NCBI GenBank assembly: GCA_030652635.1
Contig: JAUSPW010000393.1
Location: 1-5,840 of the forward strand
Source of the DNA: Pseudohongiella sp.
GTDB taxonomy: Bacteria > Pseudomonadota > Gammaproteobacteria > Pseudomonadales > Pseudohongiellaceae
Direction of reading: 5' to 3'
Length of the DNA stretch: 5,840 nucleotides
The notes under the pieces are model-generated. The model was not told where the DNA came from and did not search any database. It was given only the letters and a program-made list of their open reading frames with translations. Position 1 is the first letter of the stretch; each line of letters opens with the position of its first letter. The position numbers and the translations under genes are program-made. This document shows, piece by piece, positions 1 to 5,840 of the stretch.

Positions 1-1
1 A

Positions 2-20
2 GCTCAGCATTAAGCTGAGC
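2..20 (-). terminator. Stem-loop downstream of infA, possible terminator cut by window edge
   Basis: A perfect 7-base inverted repeat (2-8 pairs with 14-20, GCTCAGC/GCTGAGC) encloses a 5-base loop, 27 bases past the infA stop on the strand infA is read from. Position and shape suit an intrinsic terminator for infA, but the run of T residues that would follow on the minus strand would lie before base 1, so it cannot be confirmed. It could also be a plain hairpin in a longer transcript. Confidence 0.3.
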
Positions 21-46
21 CGGACTCGGGCACTGGCCTGCCGCGC

Positions 47-265
47 TTATCGAGCGCGGTAGGTGATTCGACCTTTAGTCAGGTCATACGGCGTCAGCTC
101 TACCTTGACCATGTCACCCGTCAGAATACGAATGTAATTCTTACGCATTTTGCCGGAAATATGAGCGGTCACGATATGGCCGTTTTCCAGTTTTACCCGG
201 AACATGGTATTGGGAAGGGTATCAACCACTTCGCCATCCATTTCAATCTGGTCTTCTTTGGACAT
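47..265 (-). CDS. infA: Translation initiation factor IF-1
   Basis: IF-1 binds the ribosomal A site of the 30S subunit and works with IF-2 and IF-3 to place the initiator tRNA in the P site; it is cytoplasmic and essential. The 72-residue product has the same length as E. coli IF-1 and follows it almost residue by residue from memory: the N-terminal KEDQIEM, then LPNTMFRV and ENGH around residues 17-30, the basic loop GKMRKNYIRILTGD at 38-51, and ELTPYDLTKGRI near the end. It is a single S1-like OB-fold domain. Start is ATG; the only Shine-Dalgarno-like element is GGGA at 277-280 (minus strand), 11 bases upstream, which is weak. The gene lies 108 bases downstream of aat in the same direction and has its own candidate promoter in that gap. 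Identification is secure. Confidence 0.98.
   Translation of the reverse strand: MSKEDQIEMDGEVVDTLPNTMFRVKLENGHIVTAHISGKMRKNYIRILTGDMVKVELTPYDLTKGRITYRAR
212..219 (+). other. KOPS-type octamer GGGNAGGG within infA
   Basis: GGGAAGGG on the plus strand fits the E. coli FtsK-orienting consensus GGGNAGGG. It is the only full match I found on either strand. About 0.7 matches are expected by chance in a window this size, so it is a candidate site only. If functional, it would direct FtsK rightward across this window, along the strand on which ftsK itself is read. Confidence 0.25.
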
Positions 266-300
266 TAAACAGAGTATCCCACTGCGAAAATTGAGCGCGC

Positions 301-329
301 ATTTTGCCTGATTTATCAGGGATTGGCAA
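301..329 (-). promoter_or_regulatory. Candidate sigma-70 promoter of infA
   Basis: On the minus strand a -35 element TTGCCA (324-329, five of six consensus bases) is followed after exactly 17 bases by CAAAAT (301-306, four of six). This would start transcription near 294 and give a leader of about 28 bases before the infA ATG. E. coli infA likewise has promoters between aat and infA. The 17-base spacer contains a perfect palindrome (307-320), recorded separately. The call rests on sequence match only. Confidence 0.5.
307..320. repeat. 14-base palindrome inside the infA promoter spacer
   Basis: CCTGAT (307-312) and ATCAGG (315-320) form perfect 6-base arms around TT. A second, overlapping inverted repeat pairs TTTGCC (303-308) with GGCAAA (325-330); the two cannot form together because they share bases. 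There is no T-tract after either on the minus strand, so neither looks like an aat terminator. The location between the -35 and -10 elements would suit a repressor site, but no known operator is recognised. Confidence 0.4.
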
Positions 330-373
330 AGGGCAGCGACATTAGGTGGTGAATTAGGCCAATTCGGGTATGT

Positions 374-1111
374 TTATGACAAAAACAACGAGGCAAACAC
401 GTCTTCCTCAAAAGTCCATCTACCTGAACGCCCTTGCTGAGCATCGACCGCTGCAAGTTCGGACACAAAGTCAGCACGAGACATCGGCGAGGCGCCAAGA
501 CTGGCGAGATGATCAGTGGGCAACTGACAGTCAATCAACTGATAGCCCCAGCGTTGCAATTGCAGCGCCAGTGCAATAAAAGCCAGTTTCGAGACATTCG
601 GCGCCATACTGAACATGGACTCACCAAAAAACAGCCCGCCCTGACTCACGCCATACAGCCCACCAATCAACTTGCCATCCTGACGTACTTCAATGGAATG
701 GGCATGTCCCAACTCATACAAAGTCTGATAGGCAGCCTGCATTTCCGGGGTAATCCACGTACCATCCTGCTGTTCTCGTAACTCTGCACACAGGCGTATC
801 ACGTCCGAAAACGCGGTATCCATACTGACTTTTAGCGGCGAGTTACTGAATTTCTGTTGGCGTATCAACTTACGCATGCTGGCAGACACATGAACATCAG
901 CAGGCCGCATCACCATGCGCGGATCAGGACTCCACCACAACATGGGAGACTGTCGTGTGAACCACGGAAAGATCCCCCTAGCATAAGCCGCCAGCAGTCG
1001 CTCAGGACTGAGATCACCACCCACCGCCAGCAAGCCTGGCGGATCTTCCGCCGCCAAACTGACATCCGGAAACTCGATCGAATCACTTTTCAGCCAAAAG
1101 GGTGCAGGCAT
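374..1111 (-). CDS. aat: Leucyl/phenylalanyl-tRNA-protein transferase
   Basis: Aat transfers Leu or Phe from charged tRNA to N-terminal Arg or Lys of proteins, marking them for ClpS/ClpAP degradation in the bacterial N-end rule pathway; it is cytoplasmic. The product is about 245 residues (E. coli 234). Numbering from the GTG at 1114, family blocks are GLLAVGGDLSPERLLAAY (27-44) with GIFPWF (47-52), WWSPDPR (60-66), GTWITPEM (118-125), GGLYGV and FFGESMFS (151-169), and LIDCQLPTDHLASLGA (193-208). D195 and Q197 match the E. coli catalytic-site residues D186 and Q188; E165 lies in the GES motif. Start: GTG at 1114 and ATG at 1111 are adjacent codons. The only Shine-Dalgarno-like stretch (AAGTGAG, 1117-1123) lies 5 bases before the ATG but only 2 before the GTG, so ATG is preferred. 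It follows trxB by 6 bases, implying coupled translation. In many species clpA lies just beyond infA, off this window. Confidence 0.96.
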   Translation of the reverse strand: MPAPFWLKSDSIEFPDVSLAAEDPPGLLAVGGDLSPERLLAAYARGIFPWFTRQSPMLWWSPDPRMVMRPADVHVSASMRKLIRQQKFSNSPLKVSMDTAFSDVIRLCAELREQQDGTWITPEMQAAYQTLYELGHAHSIEVRQDGKLIGGLYGVSQGGLFFGESMFSMAPNVSKLAFIALALQLQRWGYQLIDCQLPTDHLASLGASPMSRADFVSELAAVDAQQGRSGRWTFEEDVFASLFLS

Positions 1112-1117
1112 CACAAC

Positions 1118-2062
1118 TCACTTATCGAGGAATTTTTCTGCATCAAGGGCAGCCATACACCCAAAGCCAGCAGAGGTGATTGCCTGGCGGTAGATATGAT
1201 CCGCAATATCGCCCGCGGCAAACACGCCCGGCACACTGGTTTGTGTTGCGTTGCCTTCCGTGCCGCTGTGAATCTTGATGTAACCGTCTTTCATATCCAG
1301 CTGACCGGCAAAAATATCGGAGTTTGGTTTGTGACCGATCGCAATAAATACGCCATCGACAGCCAGCTTTTGAGTGCTGCCATCCTGGGTACTGGTGATC
1401 TCCAGTCCTGTTACACCCATGTCATCACCTAAAACCTCGCTTAATGCATGATTCCAGATAATGGTGATGTTGCCGGTTTTGGCTTTGGCAAACAGTTTGT
1501 CCTGCATGATTTTTTCTGCACGCAGTGTTTCTCGTCGGTGAATCAAGGTGACATGAGAGGCTATATTGGACAAATACAGCGCTTCCTCGACTGCGGTATT
1601 ACCACCGCCAACCACGGCAACCGGTTTATTACGATAGAAAAATCCATCACAGGTCGCACAGGCACTGACGCCTTTACCCATAAATGCCGATTCAGATTCA
1701 AGCCCAAGGTACTGTGCCGAGGCACCAGTGGCAATAATCAGCGCGTCACAGGTGTACTCGCCAGAATCACCCTGAAGCACAAATGGCCGTTGCTGCAAGT
1801 TCACTTTGTCGATGTGATCAAACACAATTTGAGTGTTAAATCGCTCGGCATGCCGTCTCATACGATCCATCAAATCGGGTCCCTGCAAGCCTTCCACATC
1901 ACCTGGCCAGTTATCGACTTCGGTGGTAGTTGTCAGTTGCCCGCCTTGAATCATGCCGGTAATTACCACCGGTTGCAGATTGGCGCGGGCCGCATAAACG
2001 GCGGCGGTATAACCGGCAGGTCCGGATCCCAGAATGATCAAACGATGATGTTGAGTGGCCAT
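1118..2062 (-). CDS. trxB: Thioredoxin reductase (NADPH, FAD-dependent)
   Basis: TrxB passes electrons from NADPH through FAD and a redox disulfide to thioredoxin, supplying reducing power for ribonucleotide reductase and cytoplasmic disulfide reduction. The 314-residue product is close to E. coli TrxB (321). Visible elements in order: FAD-binding GSGPAG (12-17), GGQL (40-43), ATGA (111-114), active-site CATC (C135 and C138) followed by D139, NADPH-binding GGGNTA (152-157), HRR (175-177) for the NADPH phosphate, GHKPN (243-247), the second FAD motif AAGDI (282-286), and RQAITSAGFGCMAALDAE (292-309). This is the low-molecular-weight bacterial type; no residue looks missing. The ATG start is supported by AGGA at 2072-2075 (minus strand), 9 bases upstream. 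It heads the trxB-aat unit and is divergent from ftsK, as in Pseudomonas. Confidence 0.98.
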   Translation of the reverse strand: MATQHHRLIILGSGPAGYTAAVYAARANLQPVVITGMIQGGQLTTTTEVDNWPGDVEGLQGPDLMDRMRRHAERFNTQIVFDHIDKVNLQQRPFVLQGDSGEYTCDALIIATGASAQYLGLESESAFMGKGVSACATCDGFFYRNKPVAVVGGGNTAVEEALYLSNIASHVTLIHRRETLRAEKIMQDKLFAKAKTGNITIIWNHALSEVLGDDMGVTGLEITSTQDGSTQKLAVDGVFIAIGHKPNSDIFAGQLDMKDGYIKIHSGTEGNATQTSVPGVFAAGDIADHIYRQAITSAGFGCMAALDAEKFLDK

Positions 2063-2071
2063 AAAACGATT

Positions 2072-2075
2072 TCCT
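2072..2075 (-). promoter_or_regulatory. Ribosome binding site of trxB
   Basis: AGGA on the minus strand lies 9 bases upstream of the trxB ATG at 2060-2062. It is the clearest Shine-Dalgarno element of the left-hand genes and fixes the trxB start. Confidence 0.7.
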
Positions 2076-2104
2076 GAAGTCTGACGGGGTTCACAATGGG
2101 GCGC

Positions 2105-2110
2105 ATTATA
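2105..2110 (-). promoter_or_regulatory. Candidate trxB promoter, perfect -10 box
   Basis: TATAAT on the minus strand matches the sigma-70 -10 consensus at all six positions and would start transcription near 2098, giving a leader of about 35 bases before trxB. No good -35 is present at 16-18 bases; AAGACA (2130-2135) matches four of six but at 19-base spacing. The promoter may therefore rely on an activator or on its strong -10. It would drive trxB and aat. Confidence 0.55.
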
Positions 2111-2147
2111 GCCTCAATGGTGGCGTGCTTGTCTTTATCAAGCGGGT

Positions 2148-2167
2148 TCACAGCAGTTTCTCTGTGA
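2148..2167. repeat. Inverted repeat TCACAG-N8-CTGTGA in the divergent trxB/ftsK region
   Basis: TCACAG (2148-2153) and CTGTGA (2162-2167) are perfect reverse complements separated by 8 bases. The arms resemble a LexA box (CTGT-N8-ACAG) and a CRP site (TGTGA-N6-TCACA) turned inside out, so it is neither. It lies upstream of the trxB promoter and upstream of ftsK, where a shared regulator could act. With 6-base arms, chance is possible. Confidence 0.35.
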
Positions 2168-2218
2168 TATGCTGCTCCGCCAAGGCAAGCGCGGGTTCCG
2201 CTGTCCATAAAAATTGAT

Positions 2219-2224
2219 TATGAT
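2219..2224 (+). promoter_or_regulatory. Weak candidate -10 element for ftsK
   Basis: TATGAT matches five of six -10 consensus bases and lies about 57 bases before the ftsK start. The hexamer at the proper -35 distance (TTCCGC, 2196-2201) is poor. It is the best plus-strand -10 candidate I see in this gap, but an alternative pairing is TTCACA (2147-2152) with TATGCT (2168-2173) at short 15-base spacing. No LexA box like that of the E. coli ftsK promoter was found. Confidence 0.22.
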
Positions 2225-2280
2225 GGCGCCAACAAAACGTGAAATGGAATTAACTAGACTACGCAGGCGACTGATAAATT

Positions 2281-4611
2281 TTGAAAAATGCCTCCAAAAG
2301 AAAAACCGAGCAGGATGAAAGATTAACGGGTCTTTCACAACGCATCGCACGCGAAGGCTCGATCATTGTTGCCTTCCTTGTGGGGCTGGTTCTGCTTATC
2401 TCGCTGATGAGTTACTCGCCTGCTGACCCGGGGTTCACCACCACAGGATCGGGAACCCAGGTCGAAAACGCGGTCGGCAAAATGGGGGCATGGACCGCTG
2501 ACGTACTGCTGCACATGTTCGGGTACTTTGCTTACATTTTCCCGATTGCACTTGGGTTTCGCATATTTTCACTGTTCAGACAACAAGAGTCTGACCGCAC
2601 ACTGTCCTGGCGCATGCTGGCCATCCGCACGGTGGGCATTACCTTGTTAGCCGTTGGCGCCTGCACGCTGGCGACCTTGCATTTTGCCATGCCTGCAGAT
2701 TTTACCTGGCCTGCAGGCGGCTGGATTGGCAATGCCATGGCAAATGCCAGCGTGCCGGTCTTTGCCGTGCTGGGGAGCACATTGATTTTTCTGGCGTTAT
2801 TTTTGTTTGGCCTGACTGTTTGTTTTGAAATTTCCTGGATATTGGTCGTCGATAAAACCGGTTATTGGACCTTACACGCCTGCAGTCTCGCAAAAGAACA
2901 CTGGCGGGCGTGGCAAGAAAAGCGCGAAGAATCCGACAAGGTCAGGGAAGGTCTGGAAAAACGCAAACGCGCCATGGATGTGCGTATTGAAAAAGACAAA
3001 AAGCGAACGCCACCCCGCATCGAGCCCGTGTTAGCACCACCTGTTGAACGCAGCCCCAGGGTTGAAAAAGAGCGTCAGGGCAAACTATTCAAAGTCGACG
3101 AGCCTGGCGAATTGCCGGCGATCAGCCTGCTGGATGAGAAAAAACAAACGCCTTTCAAAGGTTATTCAACAGACTCGCTGGAGGCCATGTCGCGCCTATT
3201 GGAATTGAAACTGCAGGACTTCGGCATTGATATAGAAGTCACTGCGGTACATCCAGGGCCGGTGATCACTCGATTTGAAGTACAGCCGGCACCCGGCGTC
3301 AAAGCCAGTCGTGTGACCGGACTCGCCAAAGATCTGGCTCGCTCGCTCGCGGTGATCAGTGTTCGTGTGGTCGAAGTGATCCCCGGTAAAACCGTGATTG
3401 GTATAGAAATCCCTAACGAACACCGCGAAATTATTCTGTTTAGCGAGGTATTGTCGTCGCAGGAATTTGACAAGGCGCAATCCCCGGTCAGCATGGCCCT
3501 GGGCCACGATATTGTAGGCAAACCCGTTGTCGTTGATCTGGCAAAAATGCCTCATTTGTTGGTAGCTGGCACCACTGGCTCAGGCAAATCCGTGGGTATC
3601 AATGCCATGATTCTGAGCCTGCTGTACAAATCATCACCCAAAGATGTGCGCATGATCATGATTGACCCCAAGATGCTGGAACTGTCTGTCTATGACGGCA
3701 TTCCGCACCTGTTAACACCAGTTGTGACTGACATGAAAGATGCGGCCAATGCCTTACGCTGGTCGGTTGCTGAGATGGAACGCCGTTACAAACTGATGTC
3801 TGCGCTTGGTGTCCGCAACCTCGCGGGTTTTAACAAGAAAGTCGAAGACGCCATCAAGGAAGGCACGCCAATTTTTGATCCCATCTGGCGCCCAGACCCC
3901 ATGATTCTGCAAGATGACCAAACAGCACCGGCATTGGAACCACTGCCAACCATTGTCGTGATCGTCGACGAACTGGCCGACATGATGATGGTTGTTGGGA
4001 AAAAGGTTGAAGAACTGATTGCCCGCATCGCCCAAAAAGCGCGCGCCGCTGGTATCCATTTGATTCTCGCTACCCAACGTCCCTCTGTGGATGTTTTGAC
4101 AGGCCTCATCAAGGCCAATATTCCGACTCGTCTGTCTTTTATGGTGCAGTCAAAAGTCGACTCGCGAACAATTCTGGGTGAGGGCGGTGCCGAGCAGCTA
4201 CTGGGCCACGGTGACATGTTGTTCCTGCCTCCGGGCGGTGGTCTGGCTAAACGTGTACACGGTGCCTTTGTCAGTGATGAGGAAGTGCACCGTGTTGTTG
4301 CCGACTGGAAATCACGGGGTGAACCGGTTTATATCGACGAGATTACGCAAGGTGTGGAAGAGCGCGAAATGAACATGGGTAGCATGGGCGGTGGTGATGG
4401 CGAAGGTGAGGAAGACGATGCGCTTTATGATGAAGCAGTGGCGTTTGTAACCGAGTCCCGTAAAGCCTCAATCTCTGCTGTTCAGCGTAAATTGCGTATC
4501 GGATACAACCGGGCAGCGCGTATGATTGAATCCATGGAAGCGGCCGGTGTGGTCTCTGAAATGGGCAGCAATGGCAGTCGCGAAGTGCTGGCTCCTGCAC
4601 CACCTCGCTAG
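2281..4611 (+). CDS. ftsK: DNA translocase FtsK
   Basis: FtsK is a septum-anchored, ATP-driven double-stranded DNA pump that clears the terminus from the closing division site and activates XerCD recombination at dif. The 776-residue product has four predicted membrane segments (about 27-44, 74-98, 114-133, 158-190), a short charged linker (about 191-290), the RecA-like motor with Walker A GTTGSGKS (430-437) and Walker B IVVIVDE (558-564), RPSVDV to GHGDMLFLPP (600-650), and a C-terminal winged-helix gamma domain (about 714-770). N743, R747 and E750 match the E. coli residues N1296, R1300 and E1303 that read KOPS DNA. Length resembles Pseudomonas FtsK (about 811), not E. coli (1329), whose linker is far longer. 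Start: TTG at 2281 is the only usual start codon between the in-frame stop at 2275 and the first membrane segment; the Shine-Dalgarno is poor (AGG, 13 bases upstream). lolA follows 42 bases after the stop. Confidence 0.97.
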   Translation: MKNASKRKTEQDERLTGLSQRIAREGSIIVAFLVGLVLLISLMSYSPADPGFTTTGSGTQVENAVGKMGAWTADVLLHMFGYFAYIFPIALGFRIFSLFRQQESDRTLSWRMLAIRTVGITLLAVGACTLATLHFAMPADFTWPAGGWIGNAMANASVPVFAVLGSTLIFLALFLFGLTVCFEISWILVVDKTGYWTLHACSLAKEHWRAWQEKREESDKVREGLEKRKRAMDVRIEKDKKRTPPRIEPVLAPPVERSPRVEKERQGKLFKVDEPGELPAISLLDEKKQTPFKGYSTDSLEAMSRLLELKLQDFGIDIEVTAVHPGPVITRFEVQPAPGVKASRVTGLAKDLARSLAVISVRVVEVIPGKTVIGIEIPNEHREIILFSEVLSSQEFDKAQSPVSMALGHDIVGKPVVVDLAKMPHLLVAGTTGSGKSVGINAMILSLLYKSSPKDVRMIMIDPKMLELSVYDGIPHLLTPVVTDMKDAANALRWSVAEMERRYKLMSALGVRNLAGFNKKVEDAIKEGTPIFDPIWRPDPMILQDDQTAPALEPLPTIVVIVDELADMMMVVGKKVEELIARIAQKARAAGIHLILATQRPSVDVLTGLIKANIPTRLSFMVQSKVDSRTILGEGGAEQLLGHGDMLFLPPGGGLAKRVHGAFVSDEEVHRVVADWKSRGEPVYIDEITQGVEEREMNMGSMGGGDGEGEEDDALYDEAVAFVTESRKASISAVQRKLRIGYNRAARMIESMEAAGVVSEMGSNGSREVLAPAPPR

Positions 4612-4641
4612 AATCAGGTAAATTACGGCGGCGCACCTGCC

Positions 4642-4648
4642 GGGGAAG
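4642..4648 (+). promoter_or_regulatory. Ribosome binding site that selects the lolA GTG start
   Basis: GGGGAAG ends 5 bases before the GTG at 4654 and 17 bases before the in-frame ATG at 4666. Normal spacing therefore favours GTG, making the LolA precursor 244 rather than 240 residues. Either start keeps the signal peptide intact. Confidence 0.55.
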
Positions 4649-4653
4649 TCTCT

Positions 4654-5388
4654 GTGTTTAACGTAATGGCTCATTTTTCAAAATTACCCCGCGGCTTGAT
4701 GGCGGGACTCTATACATTGATCTTGTTTTCTGGCTCTGTGAGCGCTCAGATTCCAAGCGTAGCCCCCGATGTGGCATCCGAAGCCCAGGCCGAGCAACCA
4801 GCGCTGAGTGCAGAAGACCAGCTCCATGCGCTGCTGGCAAATCTGCAAACCTTCCGGTCCGACGTGCGCCAACTGATTGTTGAAAACACCGGCGGCGTGC
4901 TGGAAGAAAGTGACATCCTGTTTATGCTCAAACGCCCACACGGGTTTTACTGGGAAACTCTGAATCCGTTTCCGGAACTGATCGTCACTGACGGTGATAC
5001 GTTGTGGAACTACCAGCCCGACTTGCTGCAACTCAGCATTGAAAACTGGGATGCCAGCCGATCAGAGCTTGCTGCCCAGTTGCTCAGTGGCAACACCGCC
5101 GCCATTGTTGAGGAGTACAGCGTCAGCGCCATTCCGGTCAACACAAGTGACTGGGAGTTTCTGTTGTATCCAAAAGATCCGGCCAGTCTGTATGAACAGG
5201 TTTCTCTGTATTTTGAGCAAAATGAACTGGTCTCCATCCTGCTGATCAACACCAACGGCCAGCGCACCTTCTGGGAATTCAACAACCGTGAGGTCAATAT
5301 AGCGCTTGATTCCTCGTTGTTTGTGTTTGAAACCCCGGACGATGACTTTCTCGATATCGTAGACAAACGTGAAACAGTCGGGCTTTGA
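4654..5388 (+). CDS. lolA: Outer-membrane lipoprotein carrier protein LolA
   Basis: LolA is the periplasmic chaperone that takes lipoproteins released by LolCDE from the inner membrane and hands them to LolB at the outer membrane. The 244-residue precursor has a signal peptide: basic residues K10 and R13, a hydrophobic core at about 14-27, and a likely cut after SVSA (A31/Q32). Family features are the DQLHALLANLQTFRSDVRQ helix and strand (55-73), the LKRPHGFYW block (92-100) in which R94 matches the invariant R43 of mature E. coli LolA, DGDTLWNYQPDLLQ (113-126), SELAAQLLSG (137-146), and the C-terminal FVFETPDDDFLDIVD (223-237). Precursor length exceeds E. coli (203 residues), partly through an Ala/Glu/Gln-rich stretch at 37-53 after the signal peptide. 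Placement between ftsK and rarA is the usual gammaproteobacterial order. Start choice is GTG, by ribosome-site spacing. Confidence 0.95.
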   Translation: MFNVMAHFSKLPRGLMAGLYTLILFSGSVSAQIPSVAPDVASEAQAEQPALSAEDQLHALLANLQTFRSDVRQLIVENTGGVLEESDILFMLKRPHGFYWETLNPFPELIVTDGDTLWNYQPDLLQLSIENWDASRSELAAQLLSGNTAAIVEEYSVSAIPVNTSDWEFLLYPKDPASLYEQVSLYFEQNELVSILLINTNGQRTFWEFNNREVNIALDSSLFVFETPDDDFLDIVDKRETVGL

Positions 5389-5840
5389 CATTCTGAGCGC
5401 TGCCCCTGCGGATGCAGACGCCGGGGTGGCAGATAACCGGGCGCAACCCTTGGCTTCACGCATGCGTCCTCGTAATCTGGATGAATACATTGGTCAAAAC
5501 CACCTACTGGCAAAAGGCAAACCTTTAGGGGAAGCATTAAGGCGCGGCCAACTGCATTCCATGATTTTATGGGGGCCGCCCGGTACCGGTAAAACTAGTC
5601 TGGCGCGGTTGGTGGCACGTCTGTGTGATGCGCGTTACGACAGCCTGTCTGCAGTGTTATCCGGCGTCAAAGAAATCCGCGCGGCTATTGACCTGGCCAA
5701 AGAACATCAGCAGATGACAGGGCAGGCCAGTCTGCTGTTTGTGGACGAAGTGCACCGTTTTAATAAAAGCCAGCAGGATGCCTTTCTGCCGCATATCGAG
5801 GAGGGCACCATAGTGTTTATTGGTGCCACCACTGAAAACC
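5369..5840 (+). CDS. rarA: Replication-associated recombination protein RarA (MgsA), 5' part
   Basis: RarA is an AAA+ ATPase of the clamp-loader/WRNIP1 family that acts at stalled replication forks with SSB. Only the first 157 codons are inside the window; the gene is cut by the right edge (E. coli protein about 447 residues). Visible are the N-terminal block PLASRMRPRNLDEYIGQNHLL (27-47), Walker A GPPGTGKTS (69-77), SGVKEIR (98-104), Walker B LLFVDE with VHRFNKSQQDAFLPHIE (122-144), and the sensor-1 motif GATTEN (152-157), all close to E. coli RarA. Start: GTG at 5369 is the first start after an in-frame stop at 5360 and overlaps lolA by 20 bases; a later GTG at 5426 is also possible. The upstream one is favoured because FDIL (residues 6-9) resembles the MDLF beginning of Pseudomonas homologues. 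The ATG at 5462 lies inside the conserved block and is too late. No clear ribosome site is visible, suggesting coupling to lolA translation. Confidence 0.93.
   Translation, partial: MKQSGFDILSAAPADADAGVADNRAQPLASRMRPRNLDEYIGQNHLLAKGKPLGEALRRGQLHSMILWGPPGTGKTSLARLVARLCDARYDSLSAVLSGVKEIRAAIDLAKEHQQMTGQASLLFVDEVHRFNKSQQDAFLPHIEEGTIVFIGATTEN

Noticed and set aside
1..46. tRNA-Ser gene next to infA, as in E. coli (serW)
   Set aside because: The 46 bases available show no tRNA 5' end, T-loop or CCA; only a small hairpin is visible.
434..1432. Plus-strand open frames of 115 and 191 codons opposite aat and trxB
   Set aside because: They lie antisense to strongly conserved genes, show no recognisable domain, and their composition follows from the codons of the real genes on the other strand.
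1448..2077. 209-codon plus-strand open frame opposite trxB
   Set aside because: It is a mirror of trxB; the minus-strand frame carries every TrxB motif and the plus-strand product resembles no family.
2201..2218. Possible LexA box upstream of ftsK (CTGT at 2201)
   Set aside because: The matching ACAG at the required 8-base spacing is absent, so the SOS control known for E. coli ftsK is not supported here.
2288..2326. 12-codon mini-frame from ATG 2288 overlapping the ftsK start
   Set aside because: No ribosome site is spaced for it, it is out of frame with ftsK, and a frame this short arises readily by chance.
4615..4639. Inverted repeat CAGGT/ACCTG between ftsK and lolA as a terminator
   Set aside because: Only 5-base arms with a 15-base loop and no T-run; the short gap to lolA fits co-transcription.
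5010..5537. Minus-strand open frames of 175 and 142 codons across lolA and rarA
   Set aside because: They run antisense through two well-identified genes, have no ribosome site of note and no recognisable motif.

Overview
The window is a compact stretch of conserved housekeeping genes from a gammaproteobacterium. The gene order trxB-aat-infA on one strand and ftsK-lolA-rarA on the other matches the ftsK/trxB neighbourhood known from Pseudomonas. E. coli has the same genes with cydDC between aat and trxB and lrp between trxB and ftsK. Base composition is near 50% GC throughout and no mobile element, phage gene, tRNA/rRNA or CRISPR array is visible. The order is clear at class level; I cannot name the genus.

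Left half (minus strand, reading right to left): trxB (thioredoxin reductase) starts near 2062 and is followed 3-6 bases later by aat (leucyl/phenylalanyl-tRNA-protein transferase), so these two form a tight transcription unit. After a 108-base gap that contains a good candidate promoter comes infA (translation initiation factor IF-1), then a small stem-loop at the window edge. The bpt/ate gene that sits between aat and infA in Pseudomonas is absent.

Middle (2063-2280): a 218-base divergent promoter region between trxB and ftsK. It holds a perfect -10 box for trxB, short repeated GGGTTC elements and an inverted repeat.

Right half (plus strand): ftsK (septal DNA translocase, a short-linker form), lolA (periplasmic lipoprotein carrier) and the first 157 codons of rarA (replication-associated AAA+ ATPase), which runs off the right end. 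Spacing is 42 bases between ftsK and lolA, while rarA overlaps the end of lolA by 20 bases, consistent with an operon. The best-supported starts of all three are non-ATG (TTG, GTG, GTG).

The genes serve separate core functions: redox balance, the N-end rule, translation initiation, chromosome dimer resolution at division, outer-membrane lipoprotein sorting and stalled-fork handling. I found no convincing undescribed system. The points worth a second look are regulatory sequences, start codons and gene-order differences.
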